Positions 46,121-56,494 are shown, numbered from the stretch's first letter. The stretch: 64,000 nt of DNA from Calothrix anomala FACHB-343 (GCF_014696435.1 NZ_JACJQG010000001.1:207268-271267), one strand, 5' to 3'. Numbers and translations are program-made. Notes: generated from the letters alone by a model not told the origin.

Positions 46121-46507
46121 TCAATCTTTCAGCGCTAGTACAATTAAATCTTCAATTTTCTTGATATTTGGATCGCCGGCTAAGTAGCCAATTCCCCGAT
46201 GTAAATGCAGGCGAAATTGGCTAGCAAGGGTTTCTTGATCGATGGGGAAACCGTCGTTGTGACACCTTTGCTTGAGTGCAAGGAGCAGGATATCTGACAT
46301 TTCGCCACCGAACACGCGCCAAGACATTTCCACATTGCTATCTTGGGGTATGGGTACAGGGGAAGGTGGGGTTGGTTCTGCGAGAGAACGACAAAAAGCC
46401 CATCTGCATAATATATTCCATTGGTCTATTTTGGTGCTGCGACGGAGTTTGACTAGTTGCTCTTTAGCGGTTTGGGAAAGTTTTATTCTTTCGATTGGCG
46501 ATTCCAT
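46121..46507 (-). CDS. dndE: DNA sulphur modification protein DndE
   Basis: The 128-residue protein reads PIERIKLSQTAKEQLVKLRR, NILCRWAFCRSLAEP and HRGIGYLAGDPNIKKIEDLI, as in DndE, which binds nicked DNA in the Dnd complex that replaces a backbone oxygen by sulphur. A Pro-rich loop (PTPPSPVPIPQ) is typical of cyanobacterial members. It is separated from dndD by a restriction-modification pair and by a 107-bp gap. Confidence 0.93.
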   Translation of the reverse strand: MESPIERIKLSQTAKEQLVKLRRSTKIDQWNILCRWAFCRSLAEPTPPSPVPIPQDSNVEMSWRVFGGEMSDILLLALKQRCHNDGFPIDQETLASQFRLHLHRGIGYLAGDPNIKKIEDLIVLALKD

Positions 46508-46614
46508 GATTAAAATTTATCAAGCTTTTTACAGTGTCACCCGGCAATAGAGTAGATTTTGATGTTTAAATTGTCTGAGCCATTCTTTAAATGATGGACA
46601 TTTTTCATTTTAAT

Positions 46615-48072
46615 TTATTGTAGCGATCGCACCTGGTTCAATCTCTGTGCTAGGGCAGATAAATTTAATTTATTCAATATACTAGATTTAATTGGGCGTT
46701 TTTCGTCCCAAAAAATCAGTGAAGAGTAGAAATCAGAAGCTAAGGTAGAATTTAAAATAATTAAAGCTTGAACGGCTGATTGCTCATTGTCAAAAGCCAG
46801 AAAATAAACAGTATCATCAAAAATAGTAGGTTTATTATCGAGCGTTCCAACGAGTTGGAAGTTAAGTTTTTTATATAATCCACAAATTGCTATTTTCCAA
46901 GGTAAAAACGTGTAATTTCCGACACCAAATATAGAAAAGCGGGGGTTATTATGATATATTTTACTTTTTCTAGAATCTAAATAATTTGCATGAGACTCTA
47001 AATAATTCCAGGTTTTAGGTGCTATATTTTTAATATATTCAGTTGACTCACCGATAAATCTTTGAGGAACTACAACATATCGATTGGTAACTCGCGTTCG
47101 ACCTTGAGCTACATCAGAACCTTTAATTAAAGGAAAAATAAATTTTTCTTCGATATCAACAATTTCTCCTAATCCATTTATATAAATATCATTAATTTTA
47201 GATAACTCCATTACATCTGAGCAATCATGTTTAATACCAGAACGCCATTTTTCTGCTGATTTGAAAGCATATAAATCTTTTAATTTATCAAAAATCAATA
47301 CATCTTTCACTAGAATGTTGTCTTGATAGCCTATTCGCTGGTAATTTTTATCTTCAATGCTATTAAAAACATCACAAAAATAATTATGCGAAGTTGAATC
47401 AAATTTACATAATAATAAACAAGCATCAACATTTGCGCCAAAATACTTTTTTGCATCTACTTTGTAAGTTGCACAATATTCTAGAGAGATTTTTTGAGCA
47501 TGAATATAATTCAGTAACTTTCTTGAGACAGAAGTTTTGCACAACATGGCAAGATAGGCATGGCATTTTTGTAAATATTGGACTATACGGATTAACATCC
47601 ATTCAGAAACATCAAAATTGCTTTTGCCAGTAATTGCATCTAATCCATTCAGCTTTTGAAAATTACTTTTCAAGGGTAAATTAACACCATGAATTACTCC
47701 TTGTCGTGAGTTAGTAACCCAAGGAAAGTTACCTATTACTAAAATATTTTCTGGGTTTTCTCTGAGTACTGACTGCCAATCAAACTGAAAAAAATCTGCT
47801 TGCTGAACTTTAATTCTTTCGTCTGCTAAAAGCAATTCTTCATTATTAATTACATTTATATAATGTTGATTGATTTCGATACCAATAATTTTTTTTGCTG
47901 ATGGAAATATTTGTGCAGAGGCTTTAATAAAATTGCCTAAGCCGCAAGTTGGCTCAATAATTATGTCAGGTTTAATACCCAGTTCAACTAGTTTATGGCA
48001 AATTTTTTCAGCTAACTCTATAGGAGTTTGAAAATCGCCATATTCTATTTTTGACCTGAAAGTTTGAGTCAT
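46615..48072 (-). CDS. Type II R-M DNA adenine methyltransferase
   Basis: The 485-residue protein opens YGDFQTPIELAEKICHKLVE, has SAM motif I at 38-48 (IIIEPTCGLGNFIKA), an acidic strand-2 end (IGIEIN) and the catalytic motif IV as NFPW (115-118) in place of NPPY, the pattern of N6-adenine (gamma or related) methyltransferases. The C-terminal half should be the target-recognition domain. The DNA is visibly more AT-rich than its neighbours. It overlaps the restriction gene by 4 bp (ATGA). Confidence 0.88.
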   Translation of the reverse strand: MTQTFRSKIEYGDFQTPIELAEKICHKLVELGIKPDIIIEPTCGLGNFIKASAQIFPSAKKIIGIEINQHYINVINNEELLLADERIKVQQADFFQFDWQSVLRENPENILVIGNFPWVTNSRQGVIHGVNLPLKSNFQKLNGLDAITGKSNFDVSEWMLIRIVQYLQKCHAYLAMLCKTSVSRKLLNYIHAQKISLEYCATYKVDAKKYFGANVDACLLLCKFDSTSHNYFCDVFNSIEDKNYQRIGYQDNILVKDVLIFDKLKDLYAFKSAEKWRSGIKHDCSDVMELSKINDIYINGLGEIVDIEEKFIFPLIKGSDVAQGRTRVTNRYVVVPQRFIGESTEYIKNIAPKTWNYLESHANYLDSRKSKIYHNNPRFSIFGVGNYTFLPWKIAICGLYKKLNFQLVGTLDNKPTIFDDTVYFLAFDNEQSAVQALIILNSTLASDFYSSLIFWDEKRPIKSSILNKLNLSALAQRLNQVRSLQ

Positions 48073-48731
48073 GAAATCAACCTATAAACAGCAACTACAC
48101 CGTCTTCTTGTCCAGCGCGATCGATAACTCTGCTATATTGCAATCTCCATTGCAAGGCATTGGAAATAGTCAATAATCCCTGCATTGGTGGATTTATCAA
48201 TATCTCATCCGCAATATTTCCTGCTTCAATTTCATCAACAGGTAGATTTTTATCTAGCATGAAAGCAATGAGATCATCTTTGTTACCCTCATTCTCTAAG
48301 ATATTGCGAATTCCCCGAGTCATTTGAAAATCTGCTGTCTTTTCAGCACTGACATAAATTGTGTGTAGGATACTCAAAGTTGCGGTGCGATTTTCACTAT
48401 TGTCTGTTTTGTCATAAACAAAAATAATGAGTGAGTAACCAAGACCAAAAATCTTCTGTCGCGCAGATTTGAAGGGACAAGATGATTGTGGTTGTCTAAT
48501 ACTGGTCACTTTAACATCTACTAATAATCCGGGAAAATCTATACCGCTTGCTGAATTACCCTGCAAAAACTCATATTTTTCTTTTAGATAAAGCTTAAAT
48601 TTTTGCTCTAGATATGTTCCAACTGCTTTACCGTCTGTAACTCCATAAAGTAGAGATTCTGAATGTTGAGACTCGGATGCTGAAAATATTCCTGCTTCTA
48701 AGCAGAGAGTTTCTACGGTCAGTGTGGGCAT
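48069..48731 (-). CDS. Type II restriction endonuclease
   Basis: The 220-residue protein contains GNSASGIDFPGLLVDVKVTS, a PD-(D/E)XK-like site with D65, D72 and K74, followed by QPQSSCPFKSARQKIFGLGY. I have seen this pattern in cyanobacterial restriction endonucleases paired with such methylases. The target sequence cannot be predicted. Its stop overlaps the methylase start, and its start is 29 bp after the dndD stop, so it sits inside the dnd operon. Confidence 0.85.
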   Translation of the reverse strand: MPTLTVETLCLEAGIFSASESQHSESLLYGVTDGKAVGTYLEQKFKLYLKEKYEFLQGNSASGIDFPGLLVDVKVTSIRQPQSSCPFKSARQKIFGLGYSLIIFVYDKTDNSENRTATLSILHTIYVSAEKTADFQMTRGIRNILENEGNKDDLIAFMLDKNLPVDEIEAGNIADEILINPPMQGLLTISNALQWRLQYSRVIDRAGQEDGVVAVYRLIS

Positions 48732-48760
48732 AAATACAAATCAAATGTAAAATAATCTAC

Positions 48761-50743
48761 TTACCAAAAGTATTGATTTTCTAATACTGTTGTTTGCCGA
48801 GTTGCAGAGTCATATTGTAAAAGGTATTCGTGAGCGATCGCTTCATTCTCTCTCAGTATTTGCACTTCTTTTTTACCAATTTCCGTATCCGTAGATAATA
48901 AAATTACTTGATGACTGGCGCAGGGAAAGTAACGTTCTACCAAGTTACTGCGGTGAGAAGAATCGAGCCTACCTAATGGTGTATCAATCGCTACTGGCAA
49001 GCGACGACCGGAGACTCGTGCTAAACCCCACAAAAAGGCGATCGCTAATAGTTGTTTTTCCCCAGCAGAAAGGCGATGTTTGGGGACTGGTTTACCTTTT
49101 AAATCGTAAAGTGACAGGCTAAATGTATTACTGTCGATAGCAACGCGATGAACTAAATCAGATTTATGTAGCAAGTAACGAAAGCACTCTGTTACTTCCA
49201 CTTCTAATTTATTCAGTTTTCTCAAAGTTAATTTTTCGCGAAAAACCTTGAGTGTTTCTTGCACTCTCGCCGCCGATTCAATAATATGTTCTTTATTTTG
49301 CCGTTTTAGACTTGTCTCTGTATAGCTTTCTAAGTCTTTTTTAGTAGTGTAAATCTCGGTTTCTAATTCAACTAAACGGCGTTTTGCTACTTCATAAGCC
49401 GCCTTAGCTTCAGCAACTTCCTGTTGTGCTTGTTGCAATTCATCAGCCAGTCTTTGATATTCTTCTGGTGAAGCTGCGGTTTGAATTTGTCTTTCTAAAG
49501 TGATAATTTCTTCTTCTTGAGACTGGAGAAATTTAATTTTCTCTTGAGCCTGAGTTTTCACATAACCCAGATAATGATAAATTACATTATCTAACTGATT
49601 CAGGCTTTCTCTATCAGCTAATAGCCAAGGTTCGGTGGTAACGGCGTTATGTAAATCTTGATTCTCTTTTTTGATAAATTCTTGAATTTGAGTAACTTCT
49701 GACTCAGAAATAGTTAATTGATTAATAAAATTCAGTAACTTCTGCTCTTTCTCTACCAATAAATCGTGAGCTACCTGCATTTGTTGAATCCGAAATTCTG
49801 CCTCTCCTTGATTCAGAGATTCACTTAATAAAGGTGTAATTAAAGCTAAAGGTAAAACATCAGCCGCTAAATCGCACATTACCTGACGCGCTTTCTCGGC
49901 TGCTGTAGTTTTTTCATTCTTTTGTTTTTCTAAGTGACTGCGTTCTCCGGCAATTTTCCCACCTTCAGAAATAAATTTATTCACAGCTTCCTGCTGCCGA
50001 ATTTCCGCAGATTTTAATTCATCTTGCAAAGATGTAATTGCTTGCAATTCTTGGTTATAAGTTTCTTGTAAACCTTGTAACTTCTCTTCAATTTCTGCCA
50101 GATTAGCTAATTCTTTAGTACCAGCCAGTTCCTTGCGTTTGCGATTAACTAAAATATCTAAATCAACAGCCAACCTATCAGCTAACTCTAACCCTAAAAG
50201 TCCGCTAATTGCATCGACTACAATTGCTGGTGGTGTTTCCTGTTCTGCTAATTCTTTAACTTGTTCGCCGTCAAATAAAAATAAATTAGATATACCTAAA
50301 GGTAATAAATTTTCAATATACTCATCCCAAATATTCACTAAAGCCGTATCTAACCATTCATTAGCATCTAAAATCCCTAAATGGTCTTTACCATCTTGCG
50401 GATTTTTCTCCCAAGTCCGCACTACCCGATATTTTATCGGCTGGTCATTTTCAATATGTTCAAAAACTAATTCAATCCGAGTTTTTTCAACAGGGTCAGT
50501 CTTACTATTAACGCATTGCGTGAGAAAATCACTATAACTTAAATTACCACGGGTAGAACATTGAGCGCGATGACCATAAAGCGCTAACCGAATAGCATCC
50601 ATTAAAGTTGTTTTTCCGCCACCATTCATCCCACCTAAAAGAATTATGGGACGAGAATTTTCATGATTTCTTGGGTCAAGATTGATTACCTGTTTCCCCG
50701 CGTAGGGGCCAAAGTTTTGTAATACAAGTTCAATAAATATCAT
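48761..50743 (-). CDS. dndD: DNA sulphur modification protein DndD (SMC-like ATPase)
   Basis: An SMC/Rad50-like ATPase of 660 residues. Walker A is at 38-46 (GGMNGGGKTTLMDAIRLALYG), a long coiled coil spans about 200-500, and the C-terminal lobe has the ABC signature LSAGEKQLLAIAFLWGLARV and Walker B PVAIDTPLGRLD. FLFDGEQVKELA is typical of DndD. DndD is thought to open or nick-sense DNA for the DndC/DndE machinery. dndC is not adjacent: upstream lies a gene-free region and then pepP. Confidence 0.95.
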   Translation of the reverse strand: MIFIELVLQNFGPYAGKQVINLDPRNHENSRPIILLGGMNGGGKTTLMDAIRLALYGHRAQCSTRGNLSYSDFLTQCVNSKTDPVEKTRIELVFEHIENDQPIKYRVVRTWEKNPQDGKDHLGILDANEWLDTALVNIWDEYIENLLPLGISNLFLFDGEQVKELAEQETPPAIVVDAISGLLGLELADRLAVDLDILVNRKRKELAGTKELANLAEIEEKLQGLQETYNQELQAITSLQDELKSAEIRQQEAVNKFISEGGKIAGERSHLEKQKNEKTTAAEKARQVMCDLAADVLPLALITPLLSESLNQGEAEFRIQQMQVAHDLLVEKEQKLLNFINQLTISESEVTQIQEFIKKENQDLHNAVTTEPWLLADRESLNQLDNVIYHYLGYVKTQAQEKIKFLQSQEEEIITLERQIQTAASPEEYQRLADELQQAQQEVAEAKAAYEVAKRRLVELETEIYTTKKDLESYTETSLKRQNKEHIIESAARVQETLKVFREKLTLRKLNKLEVEVTECFRYLLHKSDLVHRVAIDSNTFSLSLYDLKGKPVPKHRLSAGEKQLLAIAFLWGLARVSGRRLPVAIDTPLGRLDSSHRSNLVERYFPCASHQVILLSTDTEIGKKEVQILRENEAIAHEYLLQYDSATRQTTVLENQYFW

Positions 50744-51336
50744 TTAACTTAGTTAACTAGGTCGGCGTAATTAAATATAACTGTTAAGGGCTGTCATTTG
50801 TCATTTGTCATTTGTCATTTGTCATTTGTCATTTGTCATTTGTCATTTGTCATTGGTAAGGGTTTCAAATATACCAGGACTTACGCGATAACTCTCCCAA
50901 ACCCTCTTTACTTCGTGTTCTTTGCGTACTTCGCGGTTCGTTTTTTCATGATTTTGCGTAAGTCCTATATACTTACGTTTCGTAATATAGCAATCCTCAA
51001 TCATTTGTAAAATTTACCAAATCTCAGTATTTTTCTCTTATCCTTGGCGTTCTTGGCGGTTCATTAAAAAAATATTTTCACAACTCAGATAGGATTGCTA
51101 TATAGTTTGGTTTATTTATATCTACTGACTTAGACAAACAAAATTCAAATTATAGGTCGAAGTTGTTAACCACTTTCTACTCTCTCTGTGTTCTCTGTGT
51201 CTCTGCGGTTCCATTAAAAAAATACTTTTCACAACTCCTACATAAATTCCTATACAACTGAAATGTCCTAAAAACTCAGATATGGTGGGCATTGCCCACC
51301 CTACCATATTTCCTGTAACGCTGGTTTGGAGAATTA
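50744..51336. other. Upstream region of dndD, repeat-rich
   Basis: It contains nine tandem GTCATTT heptamers (50793-50855), a TATAGCAATCCT...AGGATTGCTATA inverted repeat (50985-50996 with 51091-51103) and copies of short stock phrases such as TTCTCTGTGTCTCTGCGGTT and GGGCATTGCCCACCCTACC. No gene is evident. A dndC or dndB remnant was looked for and not seen. Confidence 0.75.
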
Positions 51337-52647
51337 TTATCGTCTCTCCACTTGATCCACTTCTTTAGGAACCCCAGCAGTTAACACCTCATGTCCGGTG
51401 CTAGTCACTAACACATCATCTTCAATGCGAATTCCAATCCCTACCCAACGCGGATCGGTTGCTGGCTGATCTTCTGCCAGTTTGGTATCTGGTACTATAT
51501 AAAGTCCTGGTTCTACGGTGAGTATTTGTCCTGGTTGTAAAATCTGTGGGTTATCACCATGCTGATACACACCGACATCATGGACATCCAAACCTAACCA
51601 ATGGCTAGTACGGTGCATATAGTATGGTTTATATTTTTCTTCTTCAATTAGCTTATCTACTTCACCCTTAAGAATACCCACTTCCACTAAACCTTCTGTG
51701 AGGACGCGCACTGCTGTATCGTGAACTGAGTTGAAAGTATTACCGGGTTGCACTTGAGCGATCGCTTGTTTTTGTGCTTCTAAGACAATCTCGTATAATA
51801 TCTTTTGTTCTGCTGTAAACTTCCCACCGACAGGAAATGTCCTGGTAATATCGGAATTGTAATAACCGTAGGCACAACCAGCATCAATCAGCAGTAAATC
51901 TTCATCCTGCATTTGGCGATCGTTTTCAATATAGTGCAACACACAAGCATTTACACCAGACGCGACTATTGAAGGATAAGCTGGCCCCATCGCTCCGCGC
52001 AAGCGAAAAATATGCTCAATTTCCGCTTGAATTTCATACTCGTAACGTCCGGGTGCAGTTACTTGCTGTGCTAAACTGTGCGCTTCTGTAGCGATCGCAG
52101 CTGCTTGGCGCATCAATTCCAACTCAGCTTTACTTTTAATCAATCTCATGCTACCTAAAATAGGGCTGGTATCTTCAATAGCGATCGGCCCTGTACCTCG
52201 TTTAGGATAGGTGCGGAGTAAACTTTGATAATGTTTGAGAACTTTGTCATTAAAATTGCGATCGCGTCCCAAATGGTAAAAAATGCGATCGGCTTTTTCT
52301 AAATACTGGGGTAGTTTTTCATCAAGTTCGGTAATCGGGTAAGCTTCATCAGCACCATACAGTTCTTTCGCTGCTCCCACTCCACAACGGTAACCAGTCC
52401 AAACTTCCTTTTCCCGATCCTTCGGTTGAACAAACAACACAAACTGATGCTCTGCGTGATGAGGTGCTAACACAGCTACAGCTTGCGGTTCATTAAAACC
52501 AGTCAAATAGAAAAAATCACTGTCTTGGCGATAATTGTACTCCACATCATTATGCATCACCGCCATTGGCGCACTGCGAAAAATCGCCGTACCATTACCA
52601 AGTTTTGACATCAACTGCTGACGACGCTTCTGATATTCTGCTTGCAT
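51337..52647 (-). CDS. pepP: Xaa-Pro aminopeptidase
   Basis: An M24B metallopeptidase that removes an N-terminal residue preceding proline. The di-metal ligands appear in LLIDAGCAYGYYNSDITRTF (two Asp), HRTSHWLGLDVHD (His), TVEPGLYI (Glu) and IRIEDDVLV (Glu). The start at 52647 (MQAEYQKRRQQLMSKLG) follows the family; the preceding 29 in-frame codons are hydrophobic and unlike it. Confidence 0.95.
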   Translation of the reverse strand: MQAEYQKRRQQLMSKLGNGTAIFRSAPMAVMHNDVEYNYRQDSDFFYLTGFNEPQAVAVLAPHHAEHQFVLFVQPKDREKEVWTGYRCGVGAAKELYGADEAYPITELDEKLPQYLEKADRIFYHLGRDRNFNDKVLKHYQSLLRTYPKRGTGPIAIEDTSPILGSMRLIKSKAELELMRQAAAIATEAHSLAQQVTAPGRYEYEIQAEIEHIFRLRGAMGPAYPSIVASGVNACVLHYIENDRQMQDEDLLLIDAGCAYGYYNSDITRTFPVGGKFTAEQKILYEIVLEAQKQAIAQVQPGNTFNSVHDTAVRVLTEGLVEVGILKGEVDKLIEEEKYKPYYMHRTSHWLGLDVHDVGVYQHGDNPQILQPGQILTVEPGLYIVPDTKLAEDQPATDPRWVGIGIRIEDDVLVTSTGHEVLTAGVPKEVDQVERR

Positions 52648-53552
52648 AGCTACTTTATATTTCAAATTATGGTGATATCTTAACCTTTTCGCACTACAGA
52701 TTGCATATATCACAAATATTATATGTAGTGCCAAGCACTCTCAACATCAATAATATGTATCCAGTTTTAATTAATAGTTATTCATTGTGCTTGATATTTA
52801 TATCTCAGGATTAATATTGCGATTATTTGCAAATACATATTGCCTGTATCTTGTCAAATTCATGTTATGAAATTAAGACAATCTGTATCTCATAATTTTA
52901 CATTTAAAACTAAAGTCTAGAAACATAAAGTTATCATTTTTTGATATTTATGCCAACTTGTTATATACATATCATAAATCATTGGCAAGCACGAGCGTAA
53001 CTTTTTGAATAAGTCATGTTTTTAATTGTTTAGATTTTTATATAGCTTTTCTCAATCAGATGAGGTACAACATTATATCGCCAGGTATGCGCCCATAAGT
53101 ATACCTTACTAATTCGGGAAATGCTCTAAAAAATTGAACTGCTATCTAGCATATATATATTGAGAATTGGCTGCTGAAATCATCAGACTATATCTGTTTG
53201 TACTTGGCATACTTCCAACAGTAATTATTCAGCATAACCTTACATTTTAGATGATAGACAAATTTATCTTGTTAGCCTAAAACCTCTAAATTAAAGCTAT
53301 TTCCGGCTTTTGTGACTTATCTACAAATGCTGATATAAACAAAAATATTTTCATAAATGCTTATCTGGAACTTGAAAAAATTAAATAAGCTAGCTAGAAA
53401 AGAGCAACTTATATATATGTATTCGCACGAGCAAAAACATGAAAGCATGAAAAAGTCAAACAGATATTTTTTAAGCAAATGTTATTAAAGCACAGAAAAT
53501 ATTTAACCGAAAAAGTTAAAACTTGGATAACAACAAGCTATAAAAACAAACC
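52648..53552. other. 905-bp AT-rich intergenic region
   Basis: Divergent leader between pepP and the FG-GAP gene. It is strongly AT-rich with no frame, hairpin or heptamer repeat that I could support. The length suggests a regulated or long-leader promoter for the FG-GAP gene. Confidence 0.6.
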
Positions 53553-54884
53553 ATGCCTGAATTGAATTTGGATACAAATAGCTGGGCAGCGCTTTCTTTT
53601 GAAAAATCAGCACAAATTAGCAACGGTTTTGAAGATAATTCTTCATCATCATTTAGCCGTGCCAGTTCTTCTTCAGCACTGTCAAATCAACCAGTAAATA
53701 GAAATCAAGTATCATCACAATCTTTATTTAACGCTAACCCAAACCCTAATCCTTATATCACCAGCGCCGCAATTGTACCAGATTTCAACGGTGATGGTAG
53801 AACAGATAAAATTTGGGTTGATGCCCAAACTGGCGAAACTCAAATTTGGTTGATGGATGGTACAACTGTTATCTCCAAAGGGAATTTTCCTGCCGATCCA
53901 AATAACCCACCTGGCTCAATAGATTACAAAATCGGCGATTTCAATGGCGATAATAAGACTGACTTCTTGTTACGCAATAAAGTAACAGGTGCTAATACCC
54001 TGGTATTGATGGATGGCACCAATTTTACAAATCTGATTTCACTAGATCCACTAGATGGAAACTGGTCACCATTCATTGGCGATTTTGATGGCGATCGCAA
54101 AACTGATATATTATGGCGGAATAACGCCACAGGTGAAAACGCCATTTGGTTAGTAGATGGTAGTAACTCCAGCCAACCCATTAAAAGTGGTATCAGACTT
54201 GAGGGACTCGACGCTACTTGGACACCAACAATGGTTGATTTCGACGGTAACGGTGTCACTGACATCTTCTGGCGCAGCACCACCGGCGAAAACAGCGCTT
54301 GGTTCTTTGATGGTACTCAAGTTAATAAGAATTCTCTCCAATCACAAGACGCCAGCTGGACTTTCAGCTTAGGAGACTTTAACGGCGATTTCCGTTCTGA
54401 CATCTTATGGCGCAACACAACCACAGGTGAAAACAAAGTTTGGTTAACTAATTCCCTGATTCCCAATAACATCTTCTTCACCGAGGGTTCTTTAACAACA
54501 CTAGATGCTAATTGGAAATCTAGCATTGCTGACTTCAATGGCGATGGTAAGACAGATATCTTCTGGCGTAATCAAACAACCGGTGAAAACACCACCTGGT
54601 TGATGGATGGCGGTTCAATTGTCACTGAAACCTTCCTCGCACCCAGTTCCACCACCGCACAAGCAACATTTGGCGACTTCAACAACGATGGTAGAACAGA
54701 TATCTACTGGCGCGATTACGCTACAGGTGCGGACGAAATTTGGATTACAAATGCAGACGGAACAACCGTAACCAGAACTCCAATCGCAGACACAGAAAGA
54801 CTTTCCCCAATTCAAGTAGGAGAAGATGGTAATCCTGTCCTCGGCCCAGATGGTACACCCTTGAGAAAATGGGTTACCTTCTAG
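53553..54884 (+). CDS. FG-GAP/VCBS repeat protein
   Basis: After a Ser-rich N-terminus (1-65) come about seven repeats of about 55 residues, each with a calcium-binding DFNGDGRTDKIW-like motif followed by TGENxxWLMDG (for example DFDGDRKTDILWRNNATGEN, DFNGDGKTDIFWRNQTTGEN). That makes one beta-propeller. No Sec signal peptide or anchor is visible, so export, if any, would use another route. Such propellers bind ligands or other cell-surface proteins. Confidence 0.88.
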   Translation: MPELNLDTNSWAALSFEKSAQISNGFEDNSSSSFSRASSSSALSNQPVNRNQVSSQSLFNANPNPNPYITSAAIVPDFNGDGRTDKIWVDAQTGETQIWLMDGTTVISKGNFPADPNNPPGSIDYKIGDFNGDNKTDFLLRNKVTGANTLVLMDGTNFTNLISLDPLDGNWSPFIGDFDGDRKTDILWRNNATGENAIWLVDGSNSSQPIKSGIRLEGLDATWTPTMVDFDGNGVTDIFWRSTTGENSAWFFDGTQVNKNSLQSQDASWTFSLGDFNGDFRSDILWRNTTTGENKVWLTNSLIPNNIFFTEGSLTTLDANWKSSIADFNGDGKTDIFWRNQTTGENTTWLMDGGSIVTETFLAPSSTTAQATFGDFNNDGRTDIYWRDYATGADEIWITNADGTTVTRTPIADTERLSPIQVGEDGNPVLGPDGTPLRKWVTF

Positions 54885-55077
54885 ATTGCTAGAAAATAAT
54901 TAGCTTATCGGTATTCACGCAAAGACTGTAGCGTTTTTAATAACGCAATATCAGCGATCGCACAAAGCCAAGTTGAGTAGAGTTAAGCCACAATACCATC
55001 TCTACATAAAAGTTTCATTCTGAGCCGGAACACAACTCAGGATCGAGGGAATTCTACCAAATCAATTATCCCACATC

Positions 55078-55104
55078 GTAGGGGCGGGGTCTCCCCGCCC
55101 TTAC
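55078..55104. terminator. GC-rich hairpin between convergent genes
   Basis: GGGGCGGGG-TCT-CCCCGCCC is a perfect stem bounded by GTA and TTAC. It may act as a bidirectional terminator or be a REP copy; no T run adjoins it. Confidence 0.5.
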
Positions 55105-55123
55105 AAATTATGTTGATACTTAG

Positions 55124-55891
55124 TTAAAATTTGTAACTCAAAATTTGAATTACGCTATTTTCAGGTAAACTTCCAGAGCTAATAGTAATACTGTCACTAG
55201 TACCCCGACGTACAGTCACACCCTGCATCAAATTCAGAAAATCATCCACCGGCGAAATATCACACTTAGTCGCATCTGCTGCCTGTGTACGATAATGGGT
55301 AGGAACAATCAATCTCGGATTTAAAATTTCCACCGCTTGCTTGGCTTCCTGAGCATTATAAGCTTTAGCACTACCGCCCACAGGAATAAAGGCGATATCA
55401 GGACGACCCATGAGAATTTTTTGCTCAACCGAAATTGGTGCAGCCGCGCCGCCTAAATGTAGGATATTAATTCCGCCTTGCTTCCAACTCCAAGCAGTAT
55501 TAATACCAAATTGTTTACCACCTTTGCGATCGTGGTCTATACCAATTCCTTGAAACTTAATTCCTTGGAATTCGTAAACCCCTGGTTCATAGATTAGTTT
55601 CGGCTTTCCGGGGAGTCCGTCTACAGCACCTTCATCCAGCAGTTGACTGCTAATCATCACTAAATCTGCTGCAACCTTTGGCGGACGATATCCAGCAGTA
55701 CAGCCGACTGTGCGAAAGGGATTGACGAGAATCTTTACCCCGCCACCCGTCAACAGAAAGCAGGTATGACCCAACCACTGAACTGATAAGCCGCTAGATT
55801 GGGCCTGGGATGGAAATTCAGAACTTAAGGTAGTAAAAAAAGCTGTAGCCAAACCCGCCCCAGCATAGCCTATCAACTGTCGTCGTTTCAT
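55124..55891 (-). CDS. Exported MBL-fold metallo-hydrolase
   Basis: Residues 1-31 form a signal peptide beginning MKRRQLIGYAGAGLA, with two arginines suggesting but not proving the Tat route. The body (WLGHTCFLLTGGGVKILVNPF, then IDHDRKGGKQFG, ILHLGGAA, PTHY) follows the UlaG/YtnP-like metallo-beta-lactamase fold in which the canonical HxHxDH is degenerate. It is 3 bp from the preceding amidotransferase gene and likely translated from the same message. Confidence 0.8.
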   Translation of the reverse strand: MKRRQLIGYAGAGLATAFFTTLSSEFPSQAQSSGLSVQWLGHTCFLLTGGGVKILVNPFRTVGCTAGYRPPKVAADLVMISSQLLDEGAVDGLPGKPKLIYEPGVYEFQGIKFQGIGIDHDRKGGKQFGINTAWSWKQGGINILHLGGAAAPISVEQKILMGRPDIAFIPVGGSAKAYNAQEAKQAVEILNPRLIVPTHYRTQAADATKCDISPVDDFLNLMQGVTVRRGTSDSITISSGSLPENSVIQILSYKF

Positions 55892-55894
55892 TAA

Positions 55895-56494
55895 TTACGC
55901 TCTCGACTGTAATTGTTCCAGAAAGTTTCGCAGCAACTGCTTACCTGAAGATGTCAAAACACTCTCTGGATGAAACTGGACGCCTTGAATATGAGGATAG
56001 TTCCGATGGCGTACTCCCATAATCGTACCATCCTCAACCCAAGCAGTGATTTCCAACACATCGGGGCAAGTCTCGCGGTCAATCACCAGACTGTGATATC
56101 TGGTAGCCGTTAAAGGATTTTCTAATCCCTGGAAAACTCCCACCCCAGTATGAGACACCTGAGAAGTTTTGCCATGCATCAATTCAGGAGCAGAAACGAT
56201 TTTACCACCGAATACCTGACCAATGCTTTGATGTCCTAAACAGACACCCAAAATTGGCAAACTAGATCCTAGCTGTTCAATTAACTCTAAACTGATTCCC
56301 GCATCTTCTGGACGACCAGGTCCGGGAGAAATGACGACAAATTCAGGATTTAAAGCTTTAATTTCGTCTACAGATATTTTATCGTTGCGAAAAACTCGAA
56401 TATCTGCTGCTACAGGAAATTCTGCGGCAAGCTCTCCAAGATATTGGACTATATTATAAGTAAAACTGTCGTAATTGTCGATGACTATAATCAC
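55895..56494 (-). CDS. Anthranilate/aminodeoxychorismate synthase glutamine amidotransferase
   Basis: A class I glutamine amidotransferase of 199 residues with the catalytic triad: C85 in [10 protein letters not shown] and His/Glu in [14 protein letters not shown]. It opens [20 protein letters not shown], as TrpG/PabA do. It delivers ammonia to TrpE (tryptophan) or PabB (folate); in cyanobacteria one protein often serves both, so no symbol is forced. Start codon is GTG. Confidence 0.93.
   Translation of the reverse strand: MIIVIDNYDSFTYNIVQYLGELAAEFPVAADIRVFRNDKISVDEIKALNPEFVVISPGPGRPEDAGISLELIEQLGSSLPILGVCLGHQSIGQVFGGKIVSAPELMHGKTSQVSHTGVGVFQGLENPLTATRYHSLVIDRETCPDVLEITAWVEDGTIMGVRHRNYPHIQGVQFHPESVLTSSGKQLLRNFLEQLQSRA

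Noticed and set aside
50793-50855. Regular repeats considered as a CRISPR array
   Set aside because: Units are 7 bp without spacers, and no cas gene is near.
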